IMG/VR virus record: IMGVR_UViG_3300017782_000086 | Span: 1-34,495 of that record | Length of the DNA stretch: 34,495 nt | Source of the DNA: a virus | Reading direction: 5' to 3' (one strand) | In this document: one piece after another, positions 22,268-29,604 of the stretch | Layout: each line of letters opens with the position of its first letter | Position numbering within the stretch: the first letter of the stretch is position 1 | The notes under the pieces: model-generated | Told to the model about the DNA's origin: nothing | Seen by the model: the letters and a program-made list of their open reading frames with translations, nothing else | The model's database searches: none | Position numbers and translations under genes: made by a program

Positions 22268-22379
22268 CTTTTTCACATTTGCATCTTATGCAAACATCGT
22301 TTTGGCAATTTTTACAATCAGATTTATCACAATGGCAATCATGGCCGCATGCTGTACACGTTTTCGTTGGTCCTGACAT
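22260..22379 (-). CDS. Cysteine-rich mini-protein (39 aa)
   Basis: Reads MSGPTKTCTACGHDCHCDKS, then DCKNCQNDVCIRCKCEKDV. Ten of 39 residues are Cys in CxxC, CxC and CxxC pairs plus two His, enough for two zinc sites or a metallothionein-like cluster. It is flanked by overlapping start and stop codons (gene order conserved on the strand), so I think it is real. No signal peptide is visible. Function unknown; metal binding is a direct reading of the composition. Confidence 0.6.
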   Translation of the reverse strand: MSGPTKTCTACGHDCHCDKSDCKNCQNDVCIRCKCEKDV

Positions 22380-22388
22380 GTTTATCTC

Positions 22389-23051
22389 CTATTCTGATAA
22401 TGGATTATCTAATGCTTCTTGCAATCTTTCAAAGATCTCTCTATCAAGCTGTTTCATATCAGCCCTGATATCTTTATCTGTTTGGCGAACACCAGCTTCA
22501 ACCTCTCGGATAGATGCAGTTACATCTTTTTGAACTTGGTTCATTTCTGTTCTTACACCTTCAAGAGTTGCACCAATACTTGCTTGTGTAGATTTAATTC
22601 TTGCCTCAGAGTTTTCTAAATTAGTACTAATACGATCACGTAAATCAGACATCGTATCTTGATTACTTTTGAGTGTTACTCTTAATCGCTCTTCAAACGT
22701 ATCTAATTTATCGTAAACATCTTTACGCAACGCTCTTACGGTGGTTTCCATTGCAACTATTTGATCTTCTAACGATGATATTAACTCTTCACTCCTGTTA
22801 ATGTCACCTTTTAAATCATCTTTAATGTCTTGTGTATATCCAATAGCATCTTCTAATTTTTGTAATTGCATTGCGTTGGCAGCTGCAATTTCATCAATAT
22901 CAATATTTTCAACAATTTCTTTCATGTTCATGTAGTCCGTGTAAAATTCAAAACCCGCATAGGCGCCACCGCCTAAAGTAGATAATGCCGTTAAAACCGC
23001 CACCATCTTACCACCTCTAAACGTAGTTCCTGCAAATTCAAATTCAGCCAT
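22389..23051 (-). CDS. Membrane-anchored long coiled-coil protein (220 aa)
   Basis: Begins MAEFEFAGTTFRGGKMVAVL; residues about 15-38 are a membrane span (MVAVLTALSTLGGGAYAGFEF), followed by an unbroken helical coiled coil of about 170 residues with heptads through EELISSLEDQIVAMETTVRA and DRISTNLENSEARIKSTQAS. It would form a rod reaching some 20 nm from the membrane. The shape resembles chemoreceptor signalling rods or spanin-like bridges; no sequence family is recognised. Ribosome site gaggagtaaat. Confidence 0.65.
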   Translation of the reverse strand: MAEFEFAGTTFRGGKMVAVLTALSTLGGGAYAGFEFYTDYMNMKEIVENIDIDEIAAANAMQLQKLEDAIGYTQDIKDDLKGDINRSEELISSLEDQIVAMETTVRALRKDVYDKLDTFEERLRVTLKSNQDTMSDLRDRISTNLENSEARIKSTQASIGATLEGVRTEMNQVQKDVTASIREVEAGVRQTDKDIRADMKQLDREIFERLQEALDNPLSE

Positions 23052-23053
23052 AT

Positions 23054-23464
23054 TTACTCCTCAAAAGATAATTCTTTCAATTGCTGAAGCTCTCTTCTTA
23101 AACGTTCTAATTCCAGCGATTTTAACTGTAATTCCATTTCGTATAACCTATTACAATCAATTCTTTCTTTAGGTCTTGCGCCGAGTGGTATAACAATCCT
23201 TGCGTATACACCGACGTTATCAACACGTCTGTCGTTAATATATCGATTCACTTCATCATAATAACCGCCGTCAATAAGACCAGTTACACCGAGCTCAAGT
23301 TGTGTAGCCGATCCGATGGCATTAGAACAATCTAAATCACCAGCCTTGAATTTATCAGATTGGTAATTTCCTGGTGCACTCGGTAATGCTAAACTTACCG
23401 AACCAGAGTCTGCATTTGCGGTAGTCGTAAACAACAGCAAACACAATGAAATAATGTAACGCAT
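23054..23464 (-). CDS. Exported protein with C-terminal coiled coil (136 aa)
   Basis: Signal peptide MRYIISLCLLLFTTTANADS with a likely cut after ANA. The mature part is short and soluble, has two Cys (DLDCSN, RIDCNR) that could pair, and ends in a strong leucine-rich coil (YEMELQLKSLELERLRREL). The C-terminal coil may pair with the rod of the next gene. The arrangement of a periplasmic coil beside a membrane-anchored coil recalls u-spanin/o-spanin design, but no lipobox is present. Confidence 0.65.
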   Translation of the reverse strand: MRYIISLCLLLFTTTANADSGSVSLALPSAPGNYQSDKFKAGDLDCSNAIGSATQLELGVTGLIDGGYYDEVNRYINDRRVDNVGVYARIVIPLGARPKERIDCNRLYEMELQLKSLELERLRRELQQLKELSFEE

Positions 23465-23471
23465 AATGTTC

Positions 23472-23846
23472 TCACTTTATCTTGGAGCAAATCCTCGATT
23501 TCACTCCGGTTGATAGTACATCTTCCCTCAATAATTTAGAGGTAGTACATATATATACAGCTTTACTTCCATGCTCGCTTTTGATATAGACATTAAACTG
23601 CTGCTTTTCCAAATAGTTAATCTTTATTATTTTATTTTGTGAAGCAAACGGAAGTGGCTCCCAATATTTATTAAAGACTTCAATTTCGTAGTATTCTACA
23701 TCGGTTCTTCTATTCCATATATCCATGGTTGTCACCAACACACCGTCAACATATGCAGGGCGCATTTTTGGGTATGTTGGTGTCAATTCGTGTGATAAAA
23801 CCGGTGTACAAGTTAACATAATAAACAAACTCACCAAATACTTCAT
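23472..23846 (-). CDS. Exported small beta-rich protein (124 aa)
   Basis: From the ATG at 23846, which has GAGGGA seven bases upstream, it reads MKYLVSLFIMLTCTPVLSHE, a signal peptide. The mature part is beta-rich (VTTMDIWNRRTDVEYYEIEV, then KINYLEKQQFNVYIKSEHG) and resembles the immunoglobulin-like N-terminal domain of pilus chaperones, with two Cys near the end (AVYICTT, SRICSKI) that could form a disulfide. The chaperone comparison rests on pattern only. Confidence 0.6.
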   Translation of the reverse strand: MKYLVSLFIMLTCTPVLSHELTPTYPKMRPAYVDGVLVTTMDIWNRRTDVEYYEIEVFNKYWEPLPFASQNKIIKINYLEKQQFNVYIKSEHGSKAVYICTTSKLLREDVLSTGVKSRICSKIK

Positions 23847-23885
23847 TCTTAATCCCTCAATATACTTTTTACCCAAATTAACACC

Positions 23886-24386
23886 TTAGTCCGCAATACA
23901 CTCTGCAATAACGTTTGCCTTGTATTCACCACCAGGTAGTGATTTACCTACACCATATTTTGCTTCTGACTCAACTGAGAACCAAGTAGATCCAGCTACA
24001 CTAAGATCGTATTCAGTGTGGTTGTCGTACTCAATTTTAGCTGCTTCATATCCTGACATATTAGTATCTGATGTATTCGTTACTGTAACTTCGCCATCCC
24101 ATGTTACTGAGTCAGTAAGACTCGGCGCAGATGAAAACGAAGTTGGCCAGGAAATTTTAGCGGTGTAATAATCTGCAATGGCAACATCATAGCGTACAAC
24201 TGGATAAACACCACCGTCTGCAGGTGTTGTACTTAATTCGTCTGGTGTAGGGTTACCATAAACACCAGCTGTGTCCGTAAAAATCGAACATTTTGACGCT
24301 ACGTTACCGGTGATTGGAGTTTCCGCCGCGCCTGCAGAACTGCAAATCAGCATGGCTGCACTGCCAAGTATTAAATGTTTGAACAT
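23886..24386 (-). CDS. Exported pilin-like or coat-like beta-sandwich protein (166 aa)
   Basis: Signal peptide MFKHLILGSAAMLICSSAGA, cut after GAA. The mature protein has one early and one late Cys (ASKCSIF, IAECIAD) likely bridged, many Thr/Ser strands and a final strand SLPGGEYKANVIAECIA, which matches the 'LPaGtYt..v.' ending of fimbrial and SCPU-domain subunits. A good ribosome site (aaggagaaattgt) precedes it. A phage-encoded exported beta-sandwich could be a surface or decoration protein; together with the neighbour above it looks like a chaperone-subunit pair, which is inference. Confidence 0.6.
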   Translation of the reverse strand: MFKHLILGSAAMLICSSAGAAETPITGNVASKCSIFTDTAGVYGNPTPDELSTTPADGGVYPVVRYDVAIADYYTAKISWPTSFSSAPSLTDSVTWDGEVTVTNTSDTNMSGYEAAKIEYDNHTEYDLSVAGSTWFSVESEAKYGVGKSLPGGEYKANVIAECIAD

Positions 24387-24397
24387 ACAATTTCTCC

Positions 24398-25297
24398 TTA
24401 TCGTTCGTATTGTGAGCGTACCATAGATCTATGATTAGCGTCAGACGCTAAGTTCCTCATCGCTCTTCTATTATCCGGATAACTCGTCGAAGGTAACACT
24501 AAGGTATCTTCGTATATTCCACCCGGGATCGTTACTTCATAATATGGTACAATCTTTGGATTTAACGATAAATTTGCTAAAATTGATTGCTGGGCTGCGC
24601 CATCAACTAACTTGTCGATATTGTTATTACCACCCAGCTGCTCCTCCAAATCATCTTCTACTTCATTACTGTTGTCTGCTTGTTCTAATTCTTCCTCATC
24701 TCTATTTGCTTCACGGTTTAATTCTGCTTGGACCCACTCGTCATAATACGGATCGCCAATTGACGGTGGTTGCGCAAGAGAAGCTAAATACTCAGCTAGT
24801 GCCGTGGAATATCCAGGGCAACTTGGATTTGATAATGGTGAAAAACATTGGAAACTTTCATCTACTACCATCTTGTAATTGTAAACTACAAATGGGTCCG
24901 TAACCGTACCTTCGCCTTCAACACTTATTTTGCCATCTCCCCACCTAGAAGAATCTGTATAATCAAATCTAAAATATTTCCTTACAGTTCCGCCGGGATT
25001 ACCACTCCAATCATCTGTTTCTTCAAAAATATTTGTCCCAGGATTTGCAGCGTCTTCGTTTGAAATCGTAACAGTTGCATCTGCCTCAGGATCTTTTACC
25101 ATTGTATATTGATAAGCTAAACCATTTATTTCTACTGTGATATAAGGTGCAGTTGAATCAGGTAAAACATTTTTCATTGCCCACGCTAAAGCTTCCGCCG
25201 CAGCGTTATTAGTTGAACTATATGTTGTATCAGAGTAGCAATAAGAGAAGGAGGCCGCCCACAAGGCCACCGCCGAACAAAGTAGACTTGGTCTCAT
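24398..25297 (-). CDS. Exported acidic protein (299 aa), start nested in upstream gene
   Basis: Signal peptide MRPSLLCSAVALWAASFSYC, cut near YSD. The mature part is acidic: a beta-rich N-terminal half (PYITVEINGLAYQYTMVKDP, KYFRFDYTDSSRW), two Cys (FQCFSP, PSCPG), a very acidic linker (NRDEEELEQADNSNEVEDDL) and a C-terminal region of strands with basic tail. No family recognised. The first 68 bases, coding for the signal peptide, overlap the last codons of the 25230-25802 gene, where they code for a membrane span in another frame. Confidence 0.65.
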   Translation of the reverse strand: MRPSLLCSAVALWAASFSYCYSDTTYSSTNNAAAEALAWAMKNVLPDSTAPYITVEINGLAYQYTMVKDPEADATVTISNEDAANPGTNIFEETDDWSGNPGGTVRKYFRFDYTDSSRWGDGKISVEGEGTVTDPFVVYNYKMVVDESFQCFSPLSNPSCPGYSTALAEYLASLAQPPSIGDPYYDEWVQAELNREANRDEEELEQADNSNEVEDDLEEQLGGNNNIDKLVDGAAQQSILANLSLNPKIVPYYEVTIPGGIYEDTLVLPSTSYPDNRRAMRNLASDANHRSMVRSQYER

Positions 25298-25802
25298 CGT
25301 TCATATCCTTTATTATATTGCTTTGCGGATCTTCAGGTTGTTCATCACGATTGGCAATCCATGCTGCCTTGGCTGCGTCACCAATCATACCATCGTAAGG
25401 ACAAGGTGTGCCTGCGTCCATCATAGCATTAAATACACGAGGATCTTGACACATTACCGAAACAGCGGCTACCTTCATTCCCATATCATATAATGTTTTA
25501 GCGTTCTTTAGTTTTTCACAGTTCATATCACGAACCATCTTGGCACCCGATATACCTAATATCTGTGTTTGAACCGCGCCTGATACACCTACGGTACATA
25601 AATCTGAATTGGCTGAATTAATCGAAGGAGCGATCGCCGACGGCGGCGGAGAATTAACTGTAGTCTCCGATGTACTATTACTGTTGATAGTACTATCTGT
25701 TGTGCTCTCTGTAACTATTGGCTCTGCCCCCGCTGTGGTTGGTCCAACAAAAGGTATAAATAATATAAACAGAAAGAGTAATTTTTTTAGCATAATGTTC
25801 AT
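25230..25802 (-). CDS. Exported protein with C-terminal membrane anchor (190 aa)
   Basis: From ATG 25802 it begins MNIMLKKLLFLFILFIPFVG, a strong signal peptide, followed by a Ser/Thr/Asn-rich linker (TESTTDSTINSNSTSETTVN), a compact domain with four Cys (DLCTVG, MNCEKL, VMCQDP, TPCPYD) and a final hydrophobic segment GGGLVGGLLLLLLL. A start eight codons upstream is possible. The linker looks like those of surface-exposed proteins. It is the first gene of the late minus-strand operon. Confidence 0.65.
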   Translation of the reverse strand: MNIMLKKLLFLFILFIPFVGPTTAGAEPIVTESTTDSTINSNSTSETTVNSPPPSAIAPSINSANSDLCTVGVSGAVQTQILGISGAKMVRDMNCEKLKNAKTLYDMGMKVAAVSVMCQDPRVFNAMMDAGTPCPYDGMIGDAAKAAWIANRDEQPEDPQSNIIKDMNDETKSTLFGGGLVGGLLLLLLL

Positions 25803-25844
25803 CCCATTAACTGATAATAAAAGCATACTTTACTCTATTATATA

Positions 25845-25852
25845 TATTTATA
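25845..25852 (-). promoter_or_regulatory. T4-type late promoter for the exported-protein operon
   Basis: TATAAATA on the minus strand (25852-25845), about 43 bases before the first start codon. A TTGACA lies just upstream (25871-25866) but has no -10 at proper spacing, so gp55-dependent late expression is the best reading. Confidence 0.65.
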
Positions 25853-25874
25853 AGAATTTTGGCTCTGTCAACAA

Positions 25875-25892
25875 TTTGACACTTAAATAAAT
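25875..25892 (+). repeat. 18-bp direct repeat, left copy
   Basis: TTTGACACTTAAATAAAT, identical to 28047-28064. It lies directly before the glycosyltransferase gene; the other copy is at the end of the acyl carrier protein gene, so the pair brackets a three-gene block. Confidence 0.6.
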
Positions 25893-25905
25893 TTGACGGT
25901 GATAC

Positions 25906-27264
25906 ATGAAAGCAATTGTTGATAAAATAAAGATTTGGACTTGGGGCATAGCTATGTGCCCAGTACGCAAAACGGCTACGTGGCATGGACCGGAGTCTCA
26001 AAAGTTTGGCGAAGATATCAGTGACGTAAAAACAATTTGGTATGATAAGAAGATACGCGAACAGCTCTTTAAATATTTTGCAGATTATCAAGGCGATGAA
26101 ATTACCTCAGAATTTTGTCCTGAGTATAAAATAATAAATCAAGACACAGTTAACGATGATGATATAAACCTTGTAGTTATACCAGGTGATGATACTCGTA
26201 CTTTAGCTGAAATCCCAGGTTTGTTATTACAAAGAAAAGATTTAATAGAATTCGTAAATAACAATAATGTTAAGATAGTTGTAGCATGGATATTTGAGCA
26301 TATAAGCTTGCATCCCGTCCATTACATGGGCGATAATGTTCAAATGAAAAAATTCTTTTTACAATTTGATAAATTAATAGAACAGTTGCCACCGAGTAAG
26401 TTTCAGTGGTTATTAAATTCATATGATAAAGACCACAAGTTTACTTTATGGCATGACAAATACGATCATCCTATTGGAATCCACGCAGACAAATATAAAC
26501 CATATGTAACTCATATTGATTGCTTTGATAAAATATCTCAGTTTGAATATCTCAATTGGGATCCGTATGCAGACCACACATATAAGTTATCAGTGCCAGT
26601 TGGAATGATAGATGGAAGATGGTTGCGTTTGGATTTAATCGCTGAATTAATTGAAAGAAACATATTATGGCAAAAGGATGTAATACATACGCAAAACGTA
26701 CCAGACCCAGAAGAAGCTATTAAAAAATATTTGGGCCCAAACCCAGACCCTGTGATAAAGCAAGCAACACGTGATACTGTAGACCGCGTTGGACCTGAAA
26801 ATGTTTTTCAACATCGCATTATAAGTAACAAAGGTTATGACATCAACCTTGACTGGATAAAGGTTGCAACTGGTACATTTTGGTATAGAACTCCACCACA
26901 ATTTATAGATTCACAATTTCAGGTTGTAATTGAATCAAGAATTCATTTGCCGTCAATTACTGAAAAAGTTTATAGACCACTAATGCTAGGACAACCATTC
27001 GTATGGATTGGTGGTCCCTTTTTGAAACCGTATTTGGAAAGTAAAGGATATCAGTTTTATCCATGGATTGACTATTCGTTTGACGATGAAGAAGACCAAC
27101 TTATTCGCTTTAATAAGATAATTGACGAAGTAGAAAGATTATACCACACCGACTTATCGCAATATTTAATTGATACCGATGAAATAAATATACATAATAT
27201 AAAGGCGTTTCGATACAACGAACGCAACACATCTGATATGGAAGAGTTCTTAAATGATTTATAA
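25906..27264 (+). CDS. Putative glycosyltransferase (GT10/fucosyltransferase-like C-terminus)
   Basis: 452 residues. The C-terminal part FQVVIESRIHLPSITEKVYR followed by PLMLGQPFVWIGGPFLKPYL matches the 'E..iTEKi..al..g.vPi..G' donor-binding signature of GT-B enzymes such as alpha-fucosyltransferases and viral glycosyltransferases. The N-terminal half is unfamiliar, with HADKYKPYVTHIDCFDKISQ as a possible linker. It would transfer a sugar to an unknown acceptor. Its end overlaps the oxygenase gene by 11 bases. Confidence 0.6.
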   Translation: MKAIVDKIKIWTWGIAMCPVRKTATWHGPESQKFGEDISDVKTIWYDKKIREQLFKYFADYQGDEITSEFCPEYKIINQDTVNDDDINLVVIPGDDTRTLAEIPGLLLQRKDLIEFVNNNNVKIVVAWIFEHISLHPVHYMGDNVQMKKFFLQFDKLIEQLPPSKFQWLLNSYDKDHKFTLWHDKYDHPIGIHADKYKPYVTHIDCFDKISQFEYLNWDPYADHTYKLSVPVGMIDGRWLRLDLIAELIERNILWQKDVIHTQNVPDPEEAIKKYLGPNPDPVIKQATRDTVDRVGPENVFQHRIISNKGYDINLDWIKVATGTFWYRTPPQFIDSQFQVVIESRIHLPSITEKVYRPLMLGQPFVWIGGPFLKPYLESKGYQFYPWIDYSFDDEEDQLIRFNKIIDEVERLYHTDLSQYLIDTDEINIHNIKAFRYNERNTSDMEEFLNDL

Positions 27265-27799
27265 CATAAAATTAGAACACGATTTTTCAAAGTTTTTGCA
27301 GGCGGACTATGAACAGCACAAGGGTAGTTGTATAAGTTATCAGGTTCGTGAACAAGAAGATATTCATAAAACGTTTGGTGGATTTCCTGAAAGCTATTCT
27401 GAAGAAAACACAAAGATCCAACAACTATGGTTTGATCCTATTGACGTAGACTTTGAAGAACTCGGCGATAAACTAAACATTGAGCCAGTTACAATAAGTA
27501 CTATATTGCAACCTCCTGGAAATACTATTACAATGCATAGGGATACGTTTTTTAAAATAAATAAACTGTTCCCTGATGAAACGCGTAAAAAGGTCCGAGC
27601 CAATATTTACTTAGAAGATTGGTCTCCAGGACACTTTATAAACTATCAAGATGAAAATAAGAATTGGCAAACAAGTACTCATTGGAAAGCTGGTGACGGA
27701 TTTGTTTGGGACAGCGATCATTTACACCTTAGCGCAAACGCTGGCTTAACACCAAAATATACTTTACAGATTAGCGGATTTTATAATGGAAAGGAATAA
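27254..27799 (+). CDS. Aspartyl/asparaginyl hydroxylase-like 2OG oxygenase
   Basis: 181 residues. TITMHRDTFFKINKLF gives HxD, RANIYLEDWSPGHFINYQ is the central strand pair, and WKAGDGFVWDSDHLHLSANA carries the distal His with the 'g....wds...H...N.g' ending of the family. TPKYTLQISG closes the barrel and holds the likely 2OG-binding basic residue. Such enzymes hydroxylate Asp, Asn or small molecules. Sandwiched between a glycosyltransferase and an acyl carrier protein, it could tailor a carrier-bound or glycan substrate. Confidence 0.7.
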   Translation: MIYNIKLEHDFSKFLQADYEQHKGSCISYQVREQEDIHKTFGGFPESYSEENTKIQQLWFDPIDVDFEELGDKLNIEPVTISTILQPPGNTITMHRDTFFKINKLFPDETRKKVRANIYLEDWSPGHFINYQDENKNWQTSTHWKAGDGFVWDSDHLHLSANAGLTPKYTLQISGFYNGKE

Positions 27800-27801
27800 C
27801 A

Positions 27802-28062
27802 ATGAGCAAACCTATCAGTGAATTAGAAGATTGGGTATTTAACTATTTAAAAGAAGAAACAGGCGAAGATTTAACAAGAGAACATATGATTGATAATTAT
27901 ATTGATTCTCTTGATGTAATGAATATCGTCATGGAAGCCGAAGACGTATTTTATCCAGGAAAAGAAATTCCTGATAACGTAGTTAGAGAATGGATACAAA
28001 ACATGGGCACTATTGGTGAATTCATTGATAATGTACATGATTATGCTTTGACACTTAAATAA
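27802..28062 (+). CDS. Acyl carrier protein-like
   Basis: 86 residues, the length of a discrete ACP. The four-helix pattern is clear, and YIDSLDVMNIVMEAEDVF contains DSL with Ser36 as the site for 4'-phosphopantetheine. Strongly acidic like other ACPs. The start is supported by aaaggaataaca. It would carry acyl or aminoacyl groups for a synthase; no synthase or phosphopantetheinyl transferase is in the window, so host enzymes may load it. Its last codons form part of the right copy of the 18-bp repeat. Confidence 0.8.
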   Translation: MSKPISELEDWVFNYLKEETGEDLTREHMIDNYIDSLDVMNIVMEAEDVFYPGKEIPDNVVREWIQNMGTIGEFIDNVHDYALTLK

Positions 28063-28064
28063 AT
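28047..28064 (+). repeat. 18-bp direct repeat, right copy
   Basis: TTTGACACTTAAATAAAT covering the last codons and the TAA stop of the acyl carrier protein gene; identical to 25875-25892. Confidence 0.6.
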
Positions 28065-28116
28065 ATATAGCGATAATCGCATTCCGATAACAATAATAAT
28101 AAATGAGGAAAAGAAA

Positions 28117-28599
28117 ATGAGCCATCAGAACGAATATGACGTAACTGTAATTAAAGTAGTGGACGGTGATACTGTAGATGTAGATATTGATCTGGGTTTT
28201 GGTATTTGCCTAAAAGATGAAAGGGTACGTATCATGGGTATTGATACACCTGAGTCAAGAACATCAGACCGCGTAGAAAAACTATTCGGTAAAGCATCAA
28301 GTAAAAGACTTGGCGAGCTTTTAGCAGTAGATGCAAAACTTATCACAACCGAGAACAAACATGGCGAAGATATGAAAGGCAAGTTTGGTCGGATCCTTGG
28401 CGATTTCCGTGCAGCGGACGGTCGTTTAATTACAGAGATCATGATTGAAGAAGGGCATTGTGTACCTTACTTTGGCGGATCAAAAGAAGAGACGCAAGCA
28501 GCTCACGAAGTAAACAGACAACGTTTATTGGGTGAAGGTGTTGTTAACCGCGACGATTATGATAAGATGGTTATTGCGGAAGCTAACGAAAAGAAATGA
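28117..28599 (+). CDS. Staphylococcal nuclease-like (SNase/thermonuclease) protein
   Basis: 160 residues. DVTVIKVVDGDTVDVDIDLG is the conserved SNase opening with the calcium-binding Asp. ERVRIMGIDTPESR holds the first catalytic Arg and 'gIDtPE'. KFGRILGDFRAADGRLITEI carries the second Arg, and MIEEGHCVPYFGG matches 'l...G.a.......'. A ribosome site (gaggaaaagaaa) is present. Without a signal peptide it works in the cell, probably in degrading host DNA or RNA or in repair. It overlaps the next gene by ATGA. Confidence 0.85.
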   Translation: MSHQNEYDVTVIKVVDGDTVDVDIDLGFGICLKDERVRIMGIDTPESRTSDRVEKLFGKASSKRLGELLAVDAKLITTENKHGEDMKGKFGRILGDFRAADGRLITEIMIEEGHCVPYFGGSKEETQAAHEVNRQRLLGEGVVNRDDYDKMVIAEANEKK

Positions 28600-29042
28600 T
28601 ATATCCATCTAGCGACACTATGCAGATAAAACAATTTTCTATCACTAAGCAAATTGATTTTATTGAACCTTGGTTTGCTGATGATTTAGAAAACAGATTG
28701 AAAAAATTAAAGCTCACAAAATTTGATTTTATTTGCATACCAGAGTTTGAATTTTCAAGACATAAAAATACAGTAACTATAGAATCTCAATTTTGTAAAG
28801 GAAACCACGATGATCTTGACGTAGTCAAAATTTATAATGACTTGATAAGTAAGGAATGGACTTTTGAAGATCCAACACCAGACAATTTTATTGTTTGTGA
28901 TCGTAACGCCCAAACCTATGCAGTGGATCTTGACTCGTTTACCTATTTACCAAATATAGAAGATCGTCAAAGAATTTGGGAGCAAAAAATAGGTGAATGG
29001 CACAAATCTGTTGAGTACTACGACAAAAATATACTAAAATAA
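28596..29042 (+). CDS. Kinase-like fold remnant (148 aa)
   Basis: Begins MIYPSSDTMQIKQFSITKQI. The second half, SKEWTFEDPTPDNFIVCDRN followed by AQTYAVDLDSFTYLP, looks like the catalytic and metal loops of a kinase or phosphotransferase ('D.tp.Nfiv' and 'iDlD.f'). The ATP-binding N-lobe of a normal kinase (about 100 residues) is missing, and the catalytic HxD is replaced by EDP. It may be a pseudokinase that binds rather than phosphorylates, or a truncated relative. An alternative start is at 28620. Confidence 0.5.
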   Translation: MIYPSSDTMQIKQFSITKQIDFIEPWFADDLENRLKKLKLTKFDFICIPEFEFSRHKNTVTIESQFCKGNHDDLDVVKIYNDLISKEWTFEDPTPDNFIVCDRNAQTYAVDLDSFTYLPNIEDRQRIWEQKIGEWHKSVEYYDKNILK

Positions 29043-29065
29043 TTTAGTTTGTTTTCATTTTATTG

Positions 29066-29094
29066 TTGACATTTGGTTTAGAATCAGTTATATT
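29066..29094 (+). promoter_or_regulatory. Promoter with GAATCAG box
   Basis: TTGACA (29066-29071), 17-base spacer with GAATCAG at 29081-29087, TATATT (29089-29094). From -35 to -10 it differs by one base from the promoter at 30421. Confidence 0.75.
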
Positions 29095-29125
29095 GTTTAT
29101 ATAAGGTAAACAAAGGAACAACCAA

Positions 29126-29356
29126 ATGTCAACAATTACACATCTCCACAACGGCGCAATGATTAAAGCTGACGTAATCGAAAGCTTTCAAAAAGCAATC
29201 CGCAACGACTTCAATCTTCGTCCTGGATTTGGTTCAACAGACTTTTGGAATTTCGTTGAGTCTGATATGTATATGGATCTTTCAGATTTTTACAAATCAT
29301 CTTACATCGATGAATGTTTTGCTGTCTTAGCAGAAATTGAAGTTTTAGGAGTATAA
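29126..29356 (+). CDS. Small protein (76 aa), unknown
   Basis: Begins MSTITHLHNGAMIKADVIES with ribosome site aaaggaacaacca and ends LAEIEVLGV. Mixed helical protein, acidic in the second half. First gene of the 29126-30424 unit behind the 29066 promoter. No family recognised. Confidence 0.65.
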   Translation: MSTITHLHNGAMIKADVIESFQKAIRNDFNLRPGFGSTDFWNFVESDMYMDLSDFYKSSYIDECFAVLAEIEVLGV

Positions 29357-29358
29357 TA

Positions 29359-29604
29359 ATGACACCTTGGATCCAAGAAACTCGTAATGGCTTTGAAATT
29401 GCTGAAGAAGAAGTCAATCGTATTGAAGCTTTACCTGTTGAAGGTGAGCAGTCTATTATGGTTAAACGTGACATGAAATCATGGGCTATTAAAACTAGTC
29501 TATGGCCAAACGAGCCATATAAGAATATTATTGTTCTTCATGCTATTGACCGTGGATGGCTTCAAGAAAACTTTACTGGCATGGAGGTTTACGGAGATGT
29601 CTAA
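29359..29604 (+). CDS. Small protein (81 aa), unknown
   Basis: Begins MTPWIQETRNGFEIAEEEVN and ends FTGMEVYGDV. It contains WPNEPYKNIIVLHAIDRGWL, probably a strand-helix unit. It starts two bases after the previous stop and overlaps the next start by 8 bases, typical of coupled small phage genes. Confidence 0.6.
   Translation: MTPWIQETRNGFEIAEEEVNRIEALPVEGEQSIMVKRDMKSWAIKTSLWPNEPYKNIIVLHAIDRGWLQENFTGMEVYGDV

Noticed and set aside
25843-25871. Sigma70-type promoter on the minus strand
   Set aside because: TTGACA is present (25871-25866), but the only good TATAAT is 23 bases away and nearer hexamers are poor; the late box explains the site better.
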